Below are positions 18,246-26,618 of a stretch of 64,000 nucleotides of DNA, in pieces. The position numbers were made by a program, and so were the translations under genes. A model generated the notes under the pieces. It saw nothing but the letters and a program-made list of their open reading frames with translations, made no database searches and was not told where the DNA came from. The stretch lies in contig CAWHYW010000048.1 in NCBI GenBank assembly GCA_963833675.1, positions 49,369 to 113,368 of the forward strand, written 5' to 3'. Each line of letters begins with the position of its first letter. The stretch's first letter is position 1. The stretch comes from DASQDN01 sp963833675 (GTDB lineage Bacteria; Acidobacteriota; Terriglobia; Bryobacterales; Bryobacteraceae).

Positions 18246-19475
18246 TCGATAACTCCCAAGGCAGCACCCAGAAGCACCAAGCTCTGGCGATATTCCGTCA
18301 GCAAGCGCGCATTTAACATGCGAATTTCGATATTCACTCGCTCGGAATCGAGGAGGCGCAGCAGATCGGTACCACCCTCGCGGTATGCGGCGCGGGCGAT
18401 TTCGACCGACTGATCGGCGCGTGTAAGCGATTCCTTCATGAGACCTGCCAAACGCAAACGCCGGGCTTTGACGTCCTGTTGCGCGGCCTGGATCTCGGCG
18501 CGAACCTCGGCTTCGGTGGCTTTGAGCGCTGCTTCGGCCCCGCGGATCTGGCTGATAGCGGCAGCGGTGGCCCCCTGGTTCCTATTCAACAAAGGTAGGT
18601 TTATTTGAAGCCCCCAGAGAGCCGTGTTGTATCCGGCGGTGCGCTTGTAGCCAGCCATGACTTCGACATCCGGCCTGGCAAGAGCCTGCTGTAATCGGAG
18701 ATTGGCCTGCGCTTCGGCCAGGGCTTTGCGATCTCGCTGAATTTCAGGACGGGCGCTCAGGGCAGCCTCGATGTTGACGGCGGGCGGCGCGGGCGGGCTC
18801 TCGAGCGTGTCAATCAGGAGGAGCTCGGGGAAGTCCTGACGACCCATAGCGCGCAGGAGTTCGGTATTCGCGGTGAGCAGTTCGCGCTGCGCGGTTTCAT
18901 AAGCGACGGTGACGCGATCCCCTTCCAGACGCACTCGCAAGAGGTCGCCTTCGGCAATCGCGCCTTCACGCGCTTGGGCAACGTGATAATCGATGGTCTG
19001 CTGGAAGTTGTTCTGCGTATCTCGAAGCAGATCGACTGCGCGGCGAGCTCCCACGGCAGCCCAGTAGGCGAAGCGTACGCGCGCCACGACGCCGCGGATG
19101 ACAACTTCGCGATCCTGCTCGGCTACGGCTTGTGCATTTTGCGCGAGTTCCACTCGGCGAGCTCGCTTGCCGCCGGTCTCCAATACCTGAGATGCGTAGA
19201 AGAACTGGTCGGTAAATGTGGAGGCTAGAGGTTGCGGGTGCTCCCCCGAGGTTCCAGTTTTCGCTTTGTATAAAGAGGCGAGGATTCGGCCGGAGTCCGG
19301 CTTGTTGAACAAAGCCTTGGGCGGCGTTGACCTTGGCGGATTCGACCTGGATACGCGCGTGTTTTTCGAGAGCGCTGTGGACCGCTTGATCGAGCGAAAG
19401 GGTTTCCTGCGCGTGACTTGCGACTGCCAGAGCGGCCAGGAAACCGCAAAGGGGCGTGAATTTGAGCCTACGCAT
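18242..19475 (-). CDS. Outer-membrane efflux protein, TolC/CzcC type (frameshifted)
   Basis: First gene of the metal-efflux operon. A signal peptide (MRRLKFTPLCGFLAALAVASHAQ) is followed by SLDQAVHSALEKHARIQVES, the standard outer-membrane efflux protein opening, and GLRPNPRLFIQSEN. The frame changes near 19225, after which FTDQFFYASQVLETGGKR and long coiled-coil helices continue to the end. About 410 residues in total, the normal length. It forms the trimeric channel through the outer membrane. No gene lies upstream on this strand until the tRNA region, so the operon promoter should lie between 19475 and 19525. Confidence 0.86.
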
Positions 19476-19523
19476 CTTTCGAGCTGGTAAGGGACCTATC
19501 CGAATCTAGTACGGGAAAGATAA

Positions 19524-19750
19524 ATGGGGGATAAATCGAGTCGAAGGCGCCCGATTTGAAGATTTCCAGATTACTCAGGCAGCAGGCGCGCCAGAGCGGA
19601 CGCAGCATGGCGGCACTTATTCGCGAACGTATCGAGGCCCCGCGTCATGCTGAGGTGTCGGTCTACGCGATGAGCGCCGATTTGGCCGGCACTCTGGCCG
19701 GCAGTGGAGTGCCAGCGACGAACGCCCGCAGCAGGTTCCGGCGACCGTGA
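19524..19750 (+). CDS. VapB-like antitoxin (possible frameshift near the start)
   Basis: A small protein with DLKISRLLRQQARQSGRS followed by MAALIRERIE, which resembles the ribbon-helix-helix N-terminal part of VapB/RHH antitoxins that bind operator DNA. The in-frame start would be a TTG at 19556; ATG 19524 is in another frame and would need one indel near 19550, which seems likely in this error-rich region. The stop overlaps the GTG of the PIN-domain gene (GTGA at 19747-19750), the coupling usual for toxin-antitoxin pairs. The protein would neutralise the toxin by binding it. Confidence 0.55.
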
Positions 19751-20170
19751 TCACGATATGTGACACTGGTCCCCTCCTCGCTTATTTGAATCGCAACGAT
19801 CCGCATCACGAGTGGGCTGTCGCGCTTATGAAACAGGTCCGGGCTCCGATGCTCGTCTGCGAGCCTTGTACTCACTGAAACTGTATACTTCTTACGCGAA
19901 GACGGCCTGTCGCTGGATCCCCTGTTCCAATTGCTGGAGCGTCAGGCAGTTCGGGTGGAATTCGATCTCTCGGAACATTGGCCGCCTGTTCGAACCCTGA
20001 TGTCGCGGTATGGACAAATGGATTTGGCCGATGCGTCAATTGTCGCTATGACCGAGTTGCACGCCCGATCCCAGGTGCTAACCATCGATCGAAGAGACTT
20101 CAGCGTGTATCGACGAAACGATCGTCAGGTGATCGATTTCATTTCTCCCGGAAAGAGTGGAGGGCGATGA
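19747..20170 (+). CDS. VapC-like PIN-domain toxin (frameshifted)
   Basis: About 140 residues of a PIN ribonuclease. The first frame, from GTG 19747, gives ICDTGPLLAYLNRNDPHHEW with the first catalytic Asp. After an extra base near 19868 the frame continues VLTETVYFLREDG, YGQMDLADASIVAMTE and VLTIDRRDFSVYR, supplying the other acidic residues. All four acidic positions of the metal site can be found, so the unbroken protein would probably be active against RNA (tRNA or other targets in known VapCs). It overlaps the antitoxin and lies just upstream of a tRNA-Phe gene on the opposite strand. Confidence 0.72.
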
Positions 20171-20245
20171 CTTCTACGAGCACAAAGCCACCACAGCACA
20201 GCAGTCATCCACGCACAAACATCGACTAAGAGGGTTGAAAGTGAT

Positions 20246-20321
20246 TGGTGGCCAGGGACGGAATCGAACCGCCGACGCCGGCCTTTTCAGGGCCGCGCTC
20301 TACCAACTGAGCTACCTGGCC
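20246..20321 (-). tRNA. tRNA-Phe (anticodon GAA)
   Basis: Full cloverleaf on the minus strand, 76 bases including encoded CCA. Acceptor stem GGCCAGG/CCTGGCC; D arm GCTC...GAGC; anticodon stem CGGCC/GGCCG with loop CTGAAAA, anticodon GAA; T arm GGCGG-TTCGATT-CCGTC with one G-T pair; discriminator A then CCA. No mismatches suggest decay. It sits between the toxin gene and the broken fumarase gene, both of which end close by. Confidence 0.97.
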
Positions 20322-20359
20322 AACTATTTTAGTAGTAACAAACTGCCTTTTGGTTACCG

Positions 20360-21879
20360 CTACAAGCTAGGCTGTTTTGTAAGAGCTTCGAGCGCGATGC
20401 CGCTCTCCTGCTCGACACCGGCGTGAAGACTGTTGCCGTGGGCATCCATGGTAACAATCGACGGGAAATCCGTTGACTCGCAGACGCCACATTGCTTCCG
20501 GAATTCCGAAGTCCAGGAGACTCTACGCCGAGGACCTCTTCCACTGGTGCGCGAATAGAACTGCGCAGCGTCACCCAATTGGCGTCAGATATACAGCGCC
20601 TGCTTCCTTTGAAGGCAGCCAGCGTCTTTTGTCCCATGCCGCCTTTTCCGATCACGGCCCGAACACCGTAACGCTTGATCACGTCGGCCTGATACGGCTC
20701 TTCTCGGATACTGGTGGTCGGGCCGGCAGCCTTTACGGATCCAGCGATCACCGCTTTTAACTTCGACATGACGGGTCCACAGTGATAAAGAGCGGCTCCG
20801 TTGAGATCTACAAAAGGGGATTCTTCATCAGATATGCGTGGACGGCATCGCGTCCGGTAAACATCTCGCCCTGATGACAACGTCACCGACCTTCAGGGAG
20901 CGCATTGCTCTTCGGTCAATGGCGGAGTGAGCACCACTTCGCGGCCAGGAGCGGGAAGCCAGCCTCTTGCGCCATCTTGTCGATCGGACGCTCTGGGTCG
21001 CGATAGGGCCAACCCGTAATCGCTGCGGTCCGCCATCGAGCTTCACACCAAGGGGACGGAATGCCCAACAATCATCGCGACAGAAACAAGAAGCTGCAGG
21101 AAGGCGATTGGCAGCCATGATCTTGCAGCCGATAAGCGATACTTGTCCTCCAAATCCCATGGGCCCGACACCCAAGGTATTCGCCTGCTCCATGATCTCG
21201 GTCTCGAGGCTTCGCGGCTCGGGAACCGGGTTCACATCGTCCAAAGAACGGAGCGTTCGCCCTTGGCGAGCGCGTAGCCCGTGCGCACGATCGCTACCTA
21301 TGCAAACTCCAATGGCGCCTGGAGCGCAGCCTTGCCCTTGCGCCTGCCAAACCGCATGGAGAATGCATTTGCGGACACCTTCGGGAGTGCGGTCTGCGCG
21401 GCCAAGATGTTCAAGCGTGCAAGGCAGTGAGTATTGCGCGTTCTTTGTTCTCGCAACCCCCGCCCTTCAACAGCAGTTTCACTTCGATCTCGTCGTGCTC
21501 CCCCTGCTCGAAGTGAATCTGGCGTCTCAGCGCCCAGATTGTCCCCGCTGTTCTGCCCATAAGCGAATGGACCGAATTGGGCCGCAATTTGCCGAGTCGC
21601 GTGCTCCGCAGTGGCGGAGCGAATGGCCTTGGCGATTGCAATCTGGTTCACGCCGACCGGAGTATGGACAAAAAATGTCGGCATGCCTGTGTCCTGGCAG
21701 ATAGGCCCTTCATCCTCCTGCGCCATATCGATGTTGGTGGCGATGATATTCATCGCTTGTGAGGCTTGCGTGCCCGGCTTCTCCTGACGGGTGGCAATCG
21801 CCATCGCAGCGCACATCGGGCGGCAGGTTGGTCGACGTCTGGGTGATGAGCTCGAGGAGACTGCTTTCCAGGAATGCAT
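20360..21879 (-). pseudogene. fumA: Class I fumarate hydratase, single-chain type (many frameshifts)
   Basis: Fragments in three frames line up in order as one iron-sulfur fumarase of about 505 residues, which hydrates fumarate to malate in the TCA cycle. N-terminal pieces: SLLELITQTSTNLPPDV, EGPICQDTGMPTFFV, LLLKGGGCENK and GVCIGSDRATGYALAKG. C-terminal pieces: ALYHCGPVM, AAGPTTSIREEPYQADVIK, RYGVRAVIGKGGMGQKTLAA and IVTMDAHGNSL. Cluster-ligand cysteines occur in the first, third and C-terminal motifs. At least eight frame changes are needed. The motifs themselves are intact, which argues for sequencing indels rather than true decay, but decay cannot be excluded. Confidence 0.75.
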
Positions 21880-21961
21880 GAGGAAACCCTTATTCTCGAT
21901 TTGATTCGGATCTGGGCGGTCAGCCCGGGTTTGATCATTGGGTTCGGGCTCGGAAACTCTA

Positions 21962-22871
21962 CTATTCCTTTCCATCTTCGATTTTGGCAACCTTACCCTG
22001 AAGAATTTCACCACCCATCTCGGCAATTAAGACGGTTGCGGGTTGGCCGGCTTTGAGCCGATCGGGCTGAGGGCCGGAGATGCATCGGCCACGGCGTCCA
22101 TGATGCTTGAGGTCTGATGCAATACTGAAAGAGGTCGGTCATCGACGGATGAACGTCATCCCCTGCCTGGCCGCGACGGCCGACCACGATCCCGGTTACC
22201 AGGAAAAAGCACGTCACCCGATCCGATAAATTCTATTGCGCGGATGTCCAGATACCTCAGTTTTGTTTTCAGAGCACTTTCGGCGGCATTGAGATAGCGC
22301 TGGGTACTGCTGATGCGTTCTTCGGCTACTGTGGCAACGGCATCGAGATTCTTCGATTCGGCCTCAAGCGCTTGAAACTCTTTCTCGGCCTTCTCGAATG
22401 TGAGGCGTCGTGTTCCTTCGGCCAGCAAATTTTCTAGCGCTGGTAAGCTCTCGATGCTGGCTCAAGTAGTCGTTGCGTACGCGACTCGCGTCGGCAGAAG
22501 CGCAGAGAGGCCTCCAGGCGCGCGGAGGACAGCGCCAATTCGAGACTATGAACACGGTCTTCTGCTTTGATATAGTCCGCTTCGGCCCTTTCCCTGAAAG
22601 CGTCCAGGGACTCGCTGCGTATGTAGCGAGCATCTGCCCTTCGTACACTTCGTCGCCGACCTCTACCTGGAATAGCTCGATCTTGCCCTCGATGGGAACG
22701 GGAACAGCGACCACTGCCGCAGCTTTGATGCTTGCCGGAAGGCTAATCCCGGTGATTTGCGGGGTCTGCTGGGCGGCTGCTTTCGCGCTGACGGGCTCCT
22801 GCCGTTTGTAGAAGGCTCGTAGTCCAACAACTCCTAGAACCACCGCCGCAATCAGGGCGGCTATGAGCCAT
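21962..22871 (-). pseudogene. HlyD-type membrane-fusion protein (many frameshifts)
   Basis: Pieces in order: an N-terminal membrane anchor (LIAALIAAVVLGVVGLRAFY), a beta-strand segment VPVPIEGKIELFQVEVGDEV with EGQMLATY (half lipoyl domain), a long coiled coil (TFEKAEKEFQALEAESKNLD, AATVAEERISSTQRYLNAA), then IVVGRRGQAGDDVHPSM and a tail ending GKVAKIEDGKE before TAG 21962-21964. This is the layout of HlyD/EmrA-like periplasmic adaptors of efflux or secretion systems. At least four frame changes occur. No pump gene is next to it; fumarase follows 83 bases downstream on the same strand. The start is uncertain (ATG 22871 or 22879). Confidence 0.6.
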
Positions 22872-22941
22872 TAGCTCATTCCGAAAAGACCATTTTCGCA
22901 TGCAGGCTGTTTGATATACTTCAAAAACCAGGGCCTATCGT

Positions 22942-23253
22942 ATGGACGAACTTCGGCTGGGCGACGTAATCGACGATTACTGTATTAAATGCCGACGTAT
23001 GACCAACCACGCAATCGTGTCGATTGTCGAGGGACAGGCGGCCAAGGTACGGTGCAGATCCTGTTATCACGATCATACGTATTTGCATGAGCAGATTCCG
23101 CCATCGAAGAAGGACCTGAAAAAGGCGGAGCTTTTCAACGCTGTACTGGCGGCAGGCGGACAGGCGCCGGCAACAGAAGCTGACGGAGCTTCAGAAAATA
23201 GCCGGGACGCGGCGACTCCGGACCCGACAACACGCGGCAGCGAGCGAGCCTAA
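22942..23253 (+). CDS. Small zinc-ribbon protein of unknown function
   Basis: A 103-residue protein. Residues 11-45 hold two Cys pairs, YCIKCRR and VRCRSCYH, 24 residues apart, a probable zinc ribbon, with a short basic helix after it (PPSKKDLKKAELFNAVL). The C-terminal third is low-complexity. The stop at 23253 may be early: an alternative frame nearby reads KKARGRRKEP, a basic tail like those of nucleic-acid-binding proteins. Function is not known to me; it is divergent from the HlyD-like gene. Confidence 0.55.
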   Translation: MDELRLGDVIDDYCIKCRRMTNHAIVSIVEGQAAKVRCRSCYHDHTYLHEQIPPSKKDLKKAELFNAVLAAGGQAPATEADGASENSRDAATPDPTTRGSERA

Positions 23254-23299
23254 GAAGGCGCGCGGCCGGCGAAAAGAGCCTAACGGCTGTAAAAAATTA

Positions 23300-23342
23300 C
23301 CTCCACTCACTTGCGCTAAAGCGAACTTTGTTCGTGGCTCTG
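23300..23342. repeat. Short palindromic interspersed repeat, copy 1
   Basis: Starts CCTCCACTCACTTGCGC and ends TTCGTGGCTCTG. The outer arms CCAC...GTGG are complementary, so the unit can fold into a hairpin. A related shorter copy lies at 34041-34068 with the same outer sequences. Both sit directly behind stop codons, as REP-type elements do. Confidence 0.45.
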
Positions 23343-23762
23343 ATTATGCGGTTGCCGCAGTGTCGTCTTCAAGTACGATCGAGCGTCCAAAATCGTTGGC
23401 GGCAGTACTTCGTGAATCGCAGCCAAAAGGCTCGGGCGACCGAAGGGCTTCTGTAAGAACGCCACCGATCCATGGAGAGAGTTCAAGCCGGCGGCGGCGC
23501 GATCACAATAGCCAGACATATAGATCACCTGCAGGTCCGGCCGCCGCTGAACCAAGGCGGCACTAAGTTGCTGGCCACTGATACCAGGCATTGTCAGATC
23601 AGTAAGCAGAAGGTGAATACGACCGGCAAAGCTTGCGGCGACCTCAAGGGCGTCTTCACCCGACTCAGCTTTACCGAGCACGTTGTACCCTGCTTCGGAC
23701 AGGACACGCTTCAGCAGCAGGAGCACCAAAGGCTCGTCGTCAACAACCAAAATATTCTTCAT
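23316..23762 (-). CDS. Single-domain response regulator (CheY-like)
   Basis: A 148-residue protein with one receiver domain and no output domain. Acidic pocket D8/D9, phospho-acceptor D55 (LLLTDLTMPGISG), the conserved switch Ser in YMSGYC, and Lys in LQKPFGR. The last 25 residues are a hydrophilic tail and its codons run into the palindromic repeat at 23300-23342, so that tail may be unstructured. It probably takes a phosphate from the histidine kinase 162 bases upstream and acts by protein contact. Confidence 0.85.
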   Translation of the reverse strand: MKNILVVDDEPLVLLLLKRVLSEAGYNVLGKAESGEDALEVAASFAGRIHLLLTDLTMPGISGQQLSAALVQRRPDLQVIYMSGYCDRAAAGLNSLHGSVAFLQKPFGRPSLLAAIHEVLPPTILDARSYLKTTLRQPHNQSHEQSSL

Positions 23763-23924
23763 GCTCAGCCTTCTGCACCAAGCTGCATTTCAACGGATGT
23801 ACAAAGGTTACACTAGCACCCGTACATCTTCAATAGCGCACCAATCGCGAATTACTACTTAGGTGCAATTAGATTTGCGACTAAGAAAGCGCTTAGTACC
23901 TGCGATTTAAAACTGTCACAAAAC

Positions 23925-24998
23925 TCACGAGGTCTCGACCGCATGTTCAGGCAGAACGACTCTGGCCGTAGTACCACCTATGGCGCTGCTATCAATCACC
24001 AGCGCGCCGCCGGCTCGTTTCACAATTCCATAGGCCACCGATAGCCCCAATCCGTTTGCTCCAGGTTTCGTCGTGAAGAACGGCTCGAAGATTTTCGATT
24101 TGTGCTTGGCCGGCGGCCCGGATCCTGAATCTGCGACTGTTGCGCATACATAAGTCCGGCTGGGTAGACCAAGTTGCGGGATGATCGCTTCGTATTCGGA
24201 CGTTCCCGGCAGGATTTTGGATGTGGCGATCGTGATCGCCGGCGCATTTGGCCGCACTGCTTCCTTCGCGTTTCTCATAAGGTTGAGCAGAATCGTTTCC
24301 AATTCCTTCACTGCAAGGTAGACGGAGGCGCCGCCACTCTCCGCGCGGATGTTGACGGGAGTGGATCCTGCGATCGTCTCAAACATGTTTGCCATTCCGG
24401 CAACTACCTTGTCGATCCTTACGGCGACGGGAGCCGCCGGCTTGCCTCTACTAAATGCAAGCAGGTCCTCAGTCAGGTCCGACAACTGTCGGGCTGCATC
24501 AGCGATATGCTCGAGATCGCGTCGCAACGGGTCTACAGATTTGTACTGAGTGGAGATCAGATCCGTGTAAGAGAGGATGACGGTGAGCAGGTTATTAAAT
24601 CGATGAGCAACTTGCCCGCTGACGCGCTCCAATGCAGACATGACTCGATCATCGGGATGGATTGCCCTGCTGCCGGAGGACGCAGTTAGGAACAGCAGTA
24701 CATGGTCCGCGTCGAATGGGTGAAAGCAGATCCGATATGCATCAGGAGCGCACTCGCCAATTGTCGTGGAAGCGCCGGTCTGGAACACAGACTGACATTG
24801 ATCCTGATATTCGGAAACTTTGCTATCGATGTCGGGTATGGACGCGACGGCAAAGCTGTTGGCGTACCCGATCTTCTGATCTCGCGTGACTAACACGACG
24901 CCGACCGGCAATCGTTCGAGGATTGTTTCGGAGTAACTGGTCCCTTGCTGGAGCGCGCCGACTAACTTGGCGGCCTCTCGCACCAGCCCAGGATGCAC
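23925..24998 (-). CDS. PAS-like sensor histidine kinase
   Basis: A 357-residue kinase without membrane helices, so probably cytoplasmic. An N-terminal PAS-like sensor (residues 22-110; TILERLPVGVVLVTRD) is followed by a HisKA variant with VAHRFNNLLTVILSYTDLI, in which the H-R/E-FNN pattern is that of the NtrB-like/HisKA subfamily, and a HATPase with LLNLMRNAKEAV, VADSGSGPP and NGLGLSVAYGIVKRAGG. It is followed on the same strand by a stand-alone receiver, making a likely two-component pair. The signal is unknown. Confidence 0.84.
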   Translation of the reverse strand: MHPGLVREAAKLVGALQQGTSYSETILERLPVGVVLVTRDQKIGYANSFAVASIPDIDSKVSEYQDQCQSVFQTGASTTIGECAPDAYRICFHPFDADHVLLFLTASSGSRAIHPDDRVMSALERVSGQVAHRFNNLLTVILSYTDLISTQYKSVDPLRRDLEHIADAARQLSDLTEDLLAFSRGKPAAPVAVRIDKVVAGMANMFETIAGSTPVNIRAESGGASVYLAVKELETILLNLMRNAKEAVRPNAPAITIATSKILPGTSEYEAIIPQLGLPSRTYVCATVADSGSGPPAKHKSKIFEPFFTTKPGANGLGLSVAYGIVKRAGGALVIDSSAIGGTTARVVLPEHAVETS

Positions 24999-25010
24999 TC
25001 TTGCGCAACA

Positions 25011-25226
25011 TACGTGAGAAAATCCAGTCTAGCTGAACAGGCTCTTCAAACGAATGGGCTTTTCTCGCAAAAAGTACCCCGGTACTTAAGGTGAAGGTGT
25101 TGGGTTTACAGGGATATATGCTCGTACCGTACCGGCCAGCCTACGCCAGCTCCGTTAGGAGGGACGTTCTATTTTTTGCCGAGTGGAAGGGAGTGAATCG
25201 GTTCTTCGGGATCTAGTGTCGATGCC
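25011..25226. other. Non-coding stretch with a possible interspersed element
   Basis: Between the kinase start and the end of the hypothetical gene. I see no gene. It holds CTCGTACCGTACCGGCCAG and CCAGCTCCGTTAGGAG (about 25120-25160), which resemble a short non-coding sequence I recall from scattered sites in Acidobacteria and Planctomycetes; there is no second copy in this window, so this is a memory-based suggestion only. Confidence 0.3.
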
Positions 25227-26007
25227 CTACCGCATCTGCGGAAACCTGCTCAGCATCCGGACAGCAACGTCCCTCCGCAGATGCGGAGGCCAAGGGCTGA
25301 AGATCGCTATAGGTAAGGCGACCGCCGAGCCAGCGACCCATTCCCCGGCGCCGCACCTCGAACCCAGAACGCGAAATCGATACAGGAATTCATCCGGGTT
25401 GATCCTCGTCACAAGGTGGATGTCGTCGGGCGCGCATTCCCACTCGGTCGGGTTGGTTAGCCATTCGACCATCGATGAGCGCGCTAGGCTCTCGGGGTCC
25501 GCATATTCGGGTGGAGAGAGGTAAGCGTAGTCAACTTCGGCAAGCAGGCTGCGGAACATATTACGAGTTTCGTCGCAGGCGGCGACCCCCGAAACCGTCT
25601 CGGGAGAAAGCGGATTCGCGCTGGCGAAGCAGTGACATTGCTGCAAACATGACGAGCCGCTGATCATCAAGCGTAAGCGCGTTCTTCAGTTCTGCGACTA
25701 ACTCGGGCCCGGGGACGTAGCCCAGAATATCGAGTAGCAACACTGCCTCGTTTCGGGGGTCCTGGTAGTCTTCCTGCCATCTCCATGAGTGGCCATTCCG
25801 ACGTTGAAACGGCCGCAGTTGATCGTCGATATCGCGCCAGAAAAAAGCGAAGGATGGCGCAAAGGGCGCAAGATCGATCGGCTCCGTCCCTCCGGAGTCG
25901 AGCGCGTTATAGAGCTGCGCGCATATATCCCAGCGTTCGTCGGGCGAGGCGGTGAAGCGCGAGATCAGATCATCGAGATCCATTTCAATGGCTTCGCGCT
26001 GTTGCAA
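25227..26007 (-). CDS. Hypothetical protein, possibly HEAT-like (frameshifted)
   Basis: First frame, from 26007: MDLDDLISRFTASPDERWDI, then EAVLLLDILGYVPGPELVAE and DDQRLVMFAAMSLLRQRESA, paired helices reminiscent of HEAT repeats. Near 25610 the frame shifts and continues CDETRNMFRSLLAEVDYAYL, SMVEWLTNPTEWECAPDDIH and INPDEFLYRFRV. About 255 residues in total. The second half is rich in aromatic residues and may be a beta domain. I do not recognise a family. In-frame ATG at 25983 (MDLDD) is an alternative start. Confidence 0.5.
25230..25286. repeat. 12-bp inverted repeat with self-complementary arms
   Basis: CCGCATCTGCGG at 25230-25241 and its exact reverse complement CCGCAGATGCGG at 25275-25286, 33 bases apart. 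Each arm is itself nearly palindromic (CCGCA/TGCGG). It overlaps the last codons of the hypothetical gene on the minus strand, which suggests that the end of that reading frame is not conserved coding sequence. Confidence 0.5.
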
Positions 26008-26106
26008 GTGACGCGAGTTTCCTCTCAGACGGGAGTTCTGCCGCGGCAGAAAGAAGCCAGCCTGTCATCCGATGGAGCATAGTTGAGAGGCGACAAGCAA
26101 AGGAGA

Positions 26107-26508
26107 CTACTTGATCTTATATTTGCCCTCGGGCGTCTTCTCGCGATGCGCGTCGTGGCATGCCTTGCAAGTTCCACCGATGCGATTGAATGCCGCGGCG
26201 GCTTTCTCTGCGTCATCTGCGTTGGCGGCGCTCGCCAGTTCGACCGCGGCCGCTTTGCCCTCGGTGGATAGCTTTACCGCATCTTCGGCGTTGCGCTGAC
26301 GCCAGAAGCCGATCATGTTTTCGTAGATCCCTCCGATTTTTTCGGCGTGCGTGACGGCTTCGGGACCGGTTTTCTTTTCGAGTTTCCTAAGGACGCCGAG
26401 GGATGCGCCCGTGGCTTTCATCCAGGTCTCCAGTTCTCCGTTCTCCTGCCCGGGAAGGGCAAGAGCAGACACAAGCAGTACGGGGATACCCAGTTTGATT
26501 GATCGCAT
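26107..26508 (-). CDS. Cytochrome c' family protein
   Basis: 133 residues starting at ATG 26508 (MRSIKLGIPVLLVSALALPG, an export signal). The mature protein is all-helical with a single haem-binding CKACH near the C-terminus followed by a short basic tail, the arrangement of cytochrome c' (PF01322-like), a four-helix haem protein of the periplasm. Family members bind NO or carry electrons; the role here is open. The longer frame upstream of 26508 lacks a signal peptide and is less likely. It is divergent from the oxidoreductase gene. Confidence 0.8.
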   Translation of the reverse strand: MRSIKLGIPVLLVSALALPGQENGELETWMKATGASLGVLRKLEKKTGPEAVTHAEKIGGIYENMIGFWRQRNAEDAVKLSTEGKAAAVELASAANADDAEKAAAAFNRIGGTCKACHDAHREKTPEGKYKIK

Positions 26509-26618
26509 ATTGGTTGTTTGATCTCCGTTCAGAGTAGCAGAAGCAACAAAGCTGGAAGAGGCGGCCCTGTTATACGATGAGAGTGGAGCAACCCTCAAAG
26601 TCAGGAGCAAGTCTCACA

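Noticed and set aside
20967..21704. A 245-codon plus-strand frame
   Set aside because: Antisense to the fumarase fragments; Arg/Pro/Ser-rich and without motifs, open only because of codon bias.
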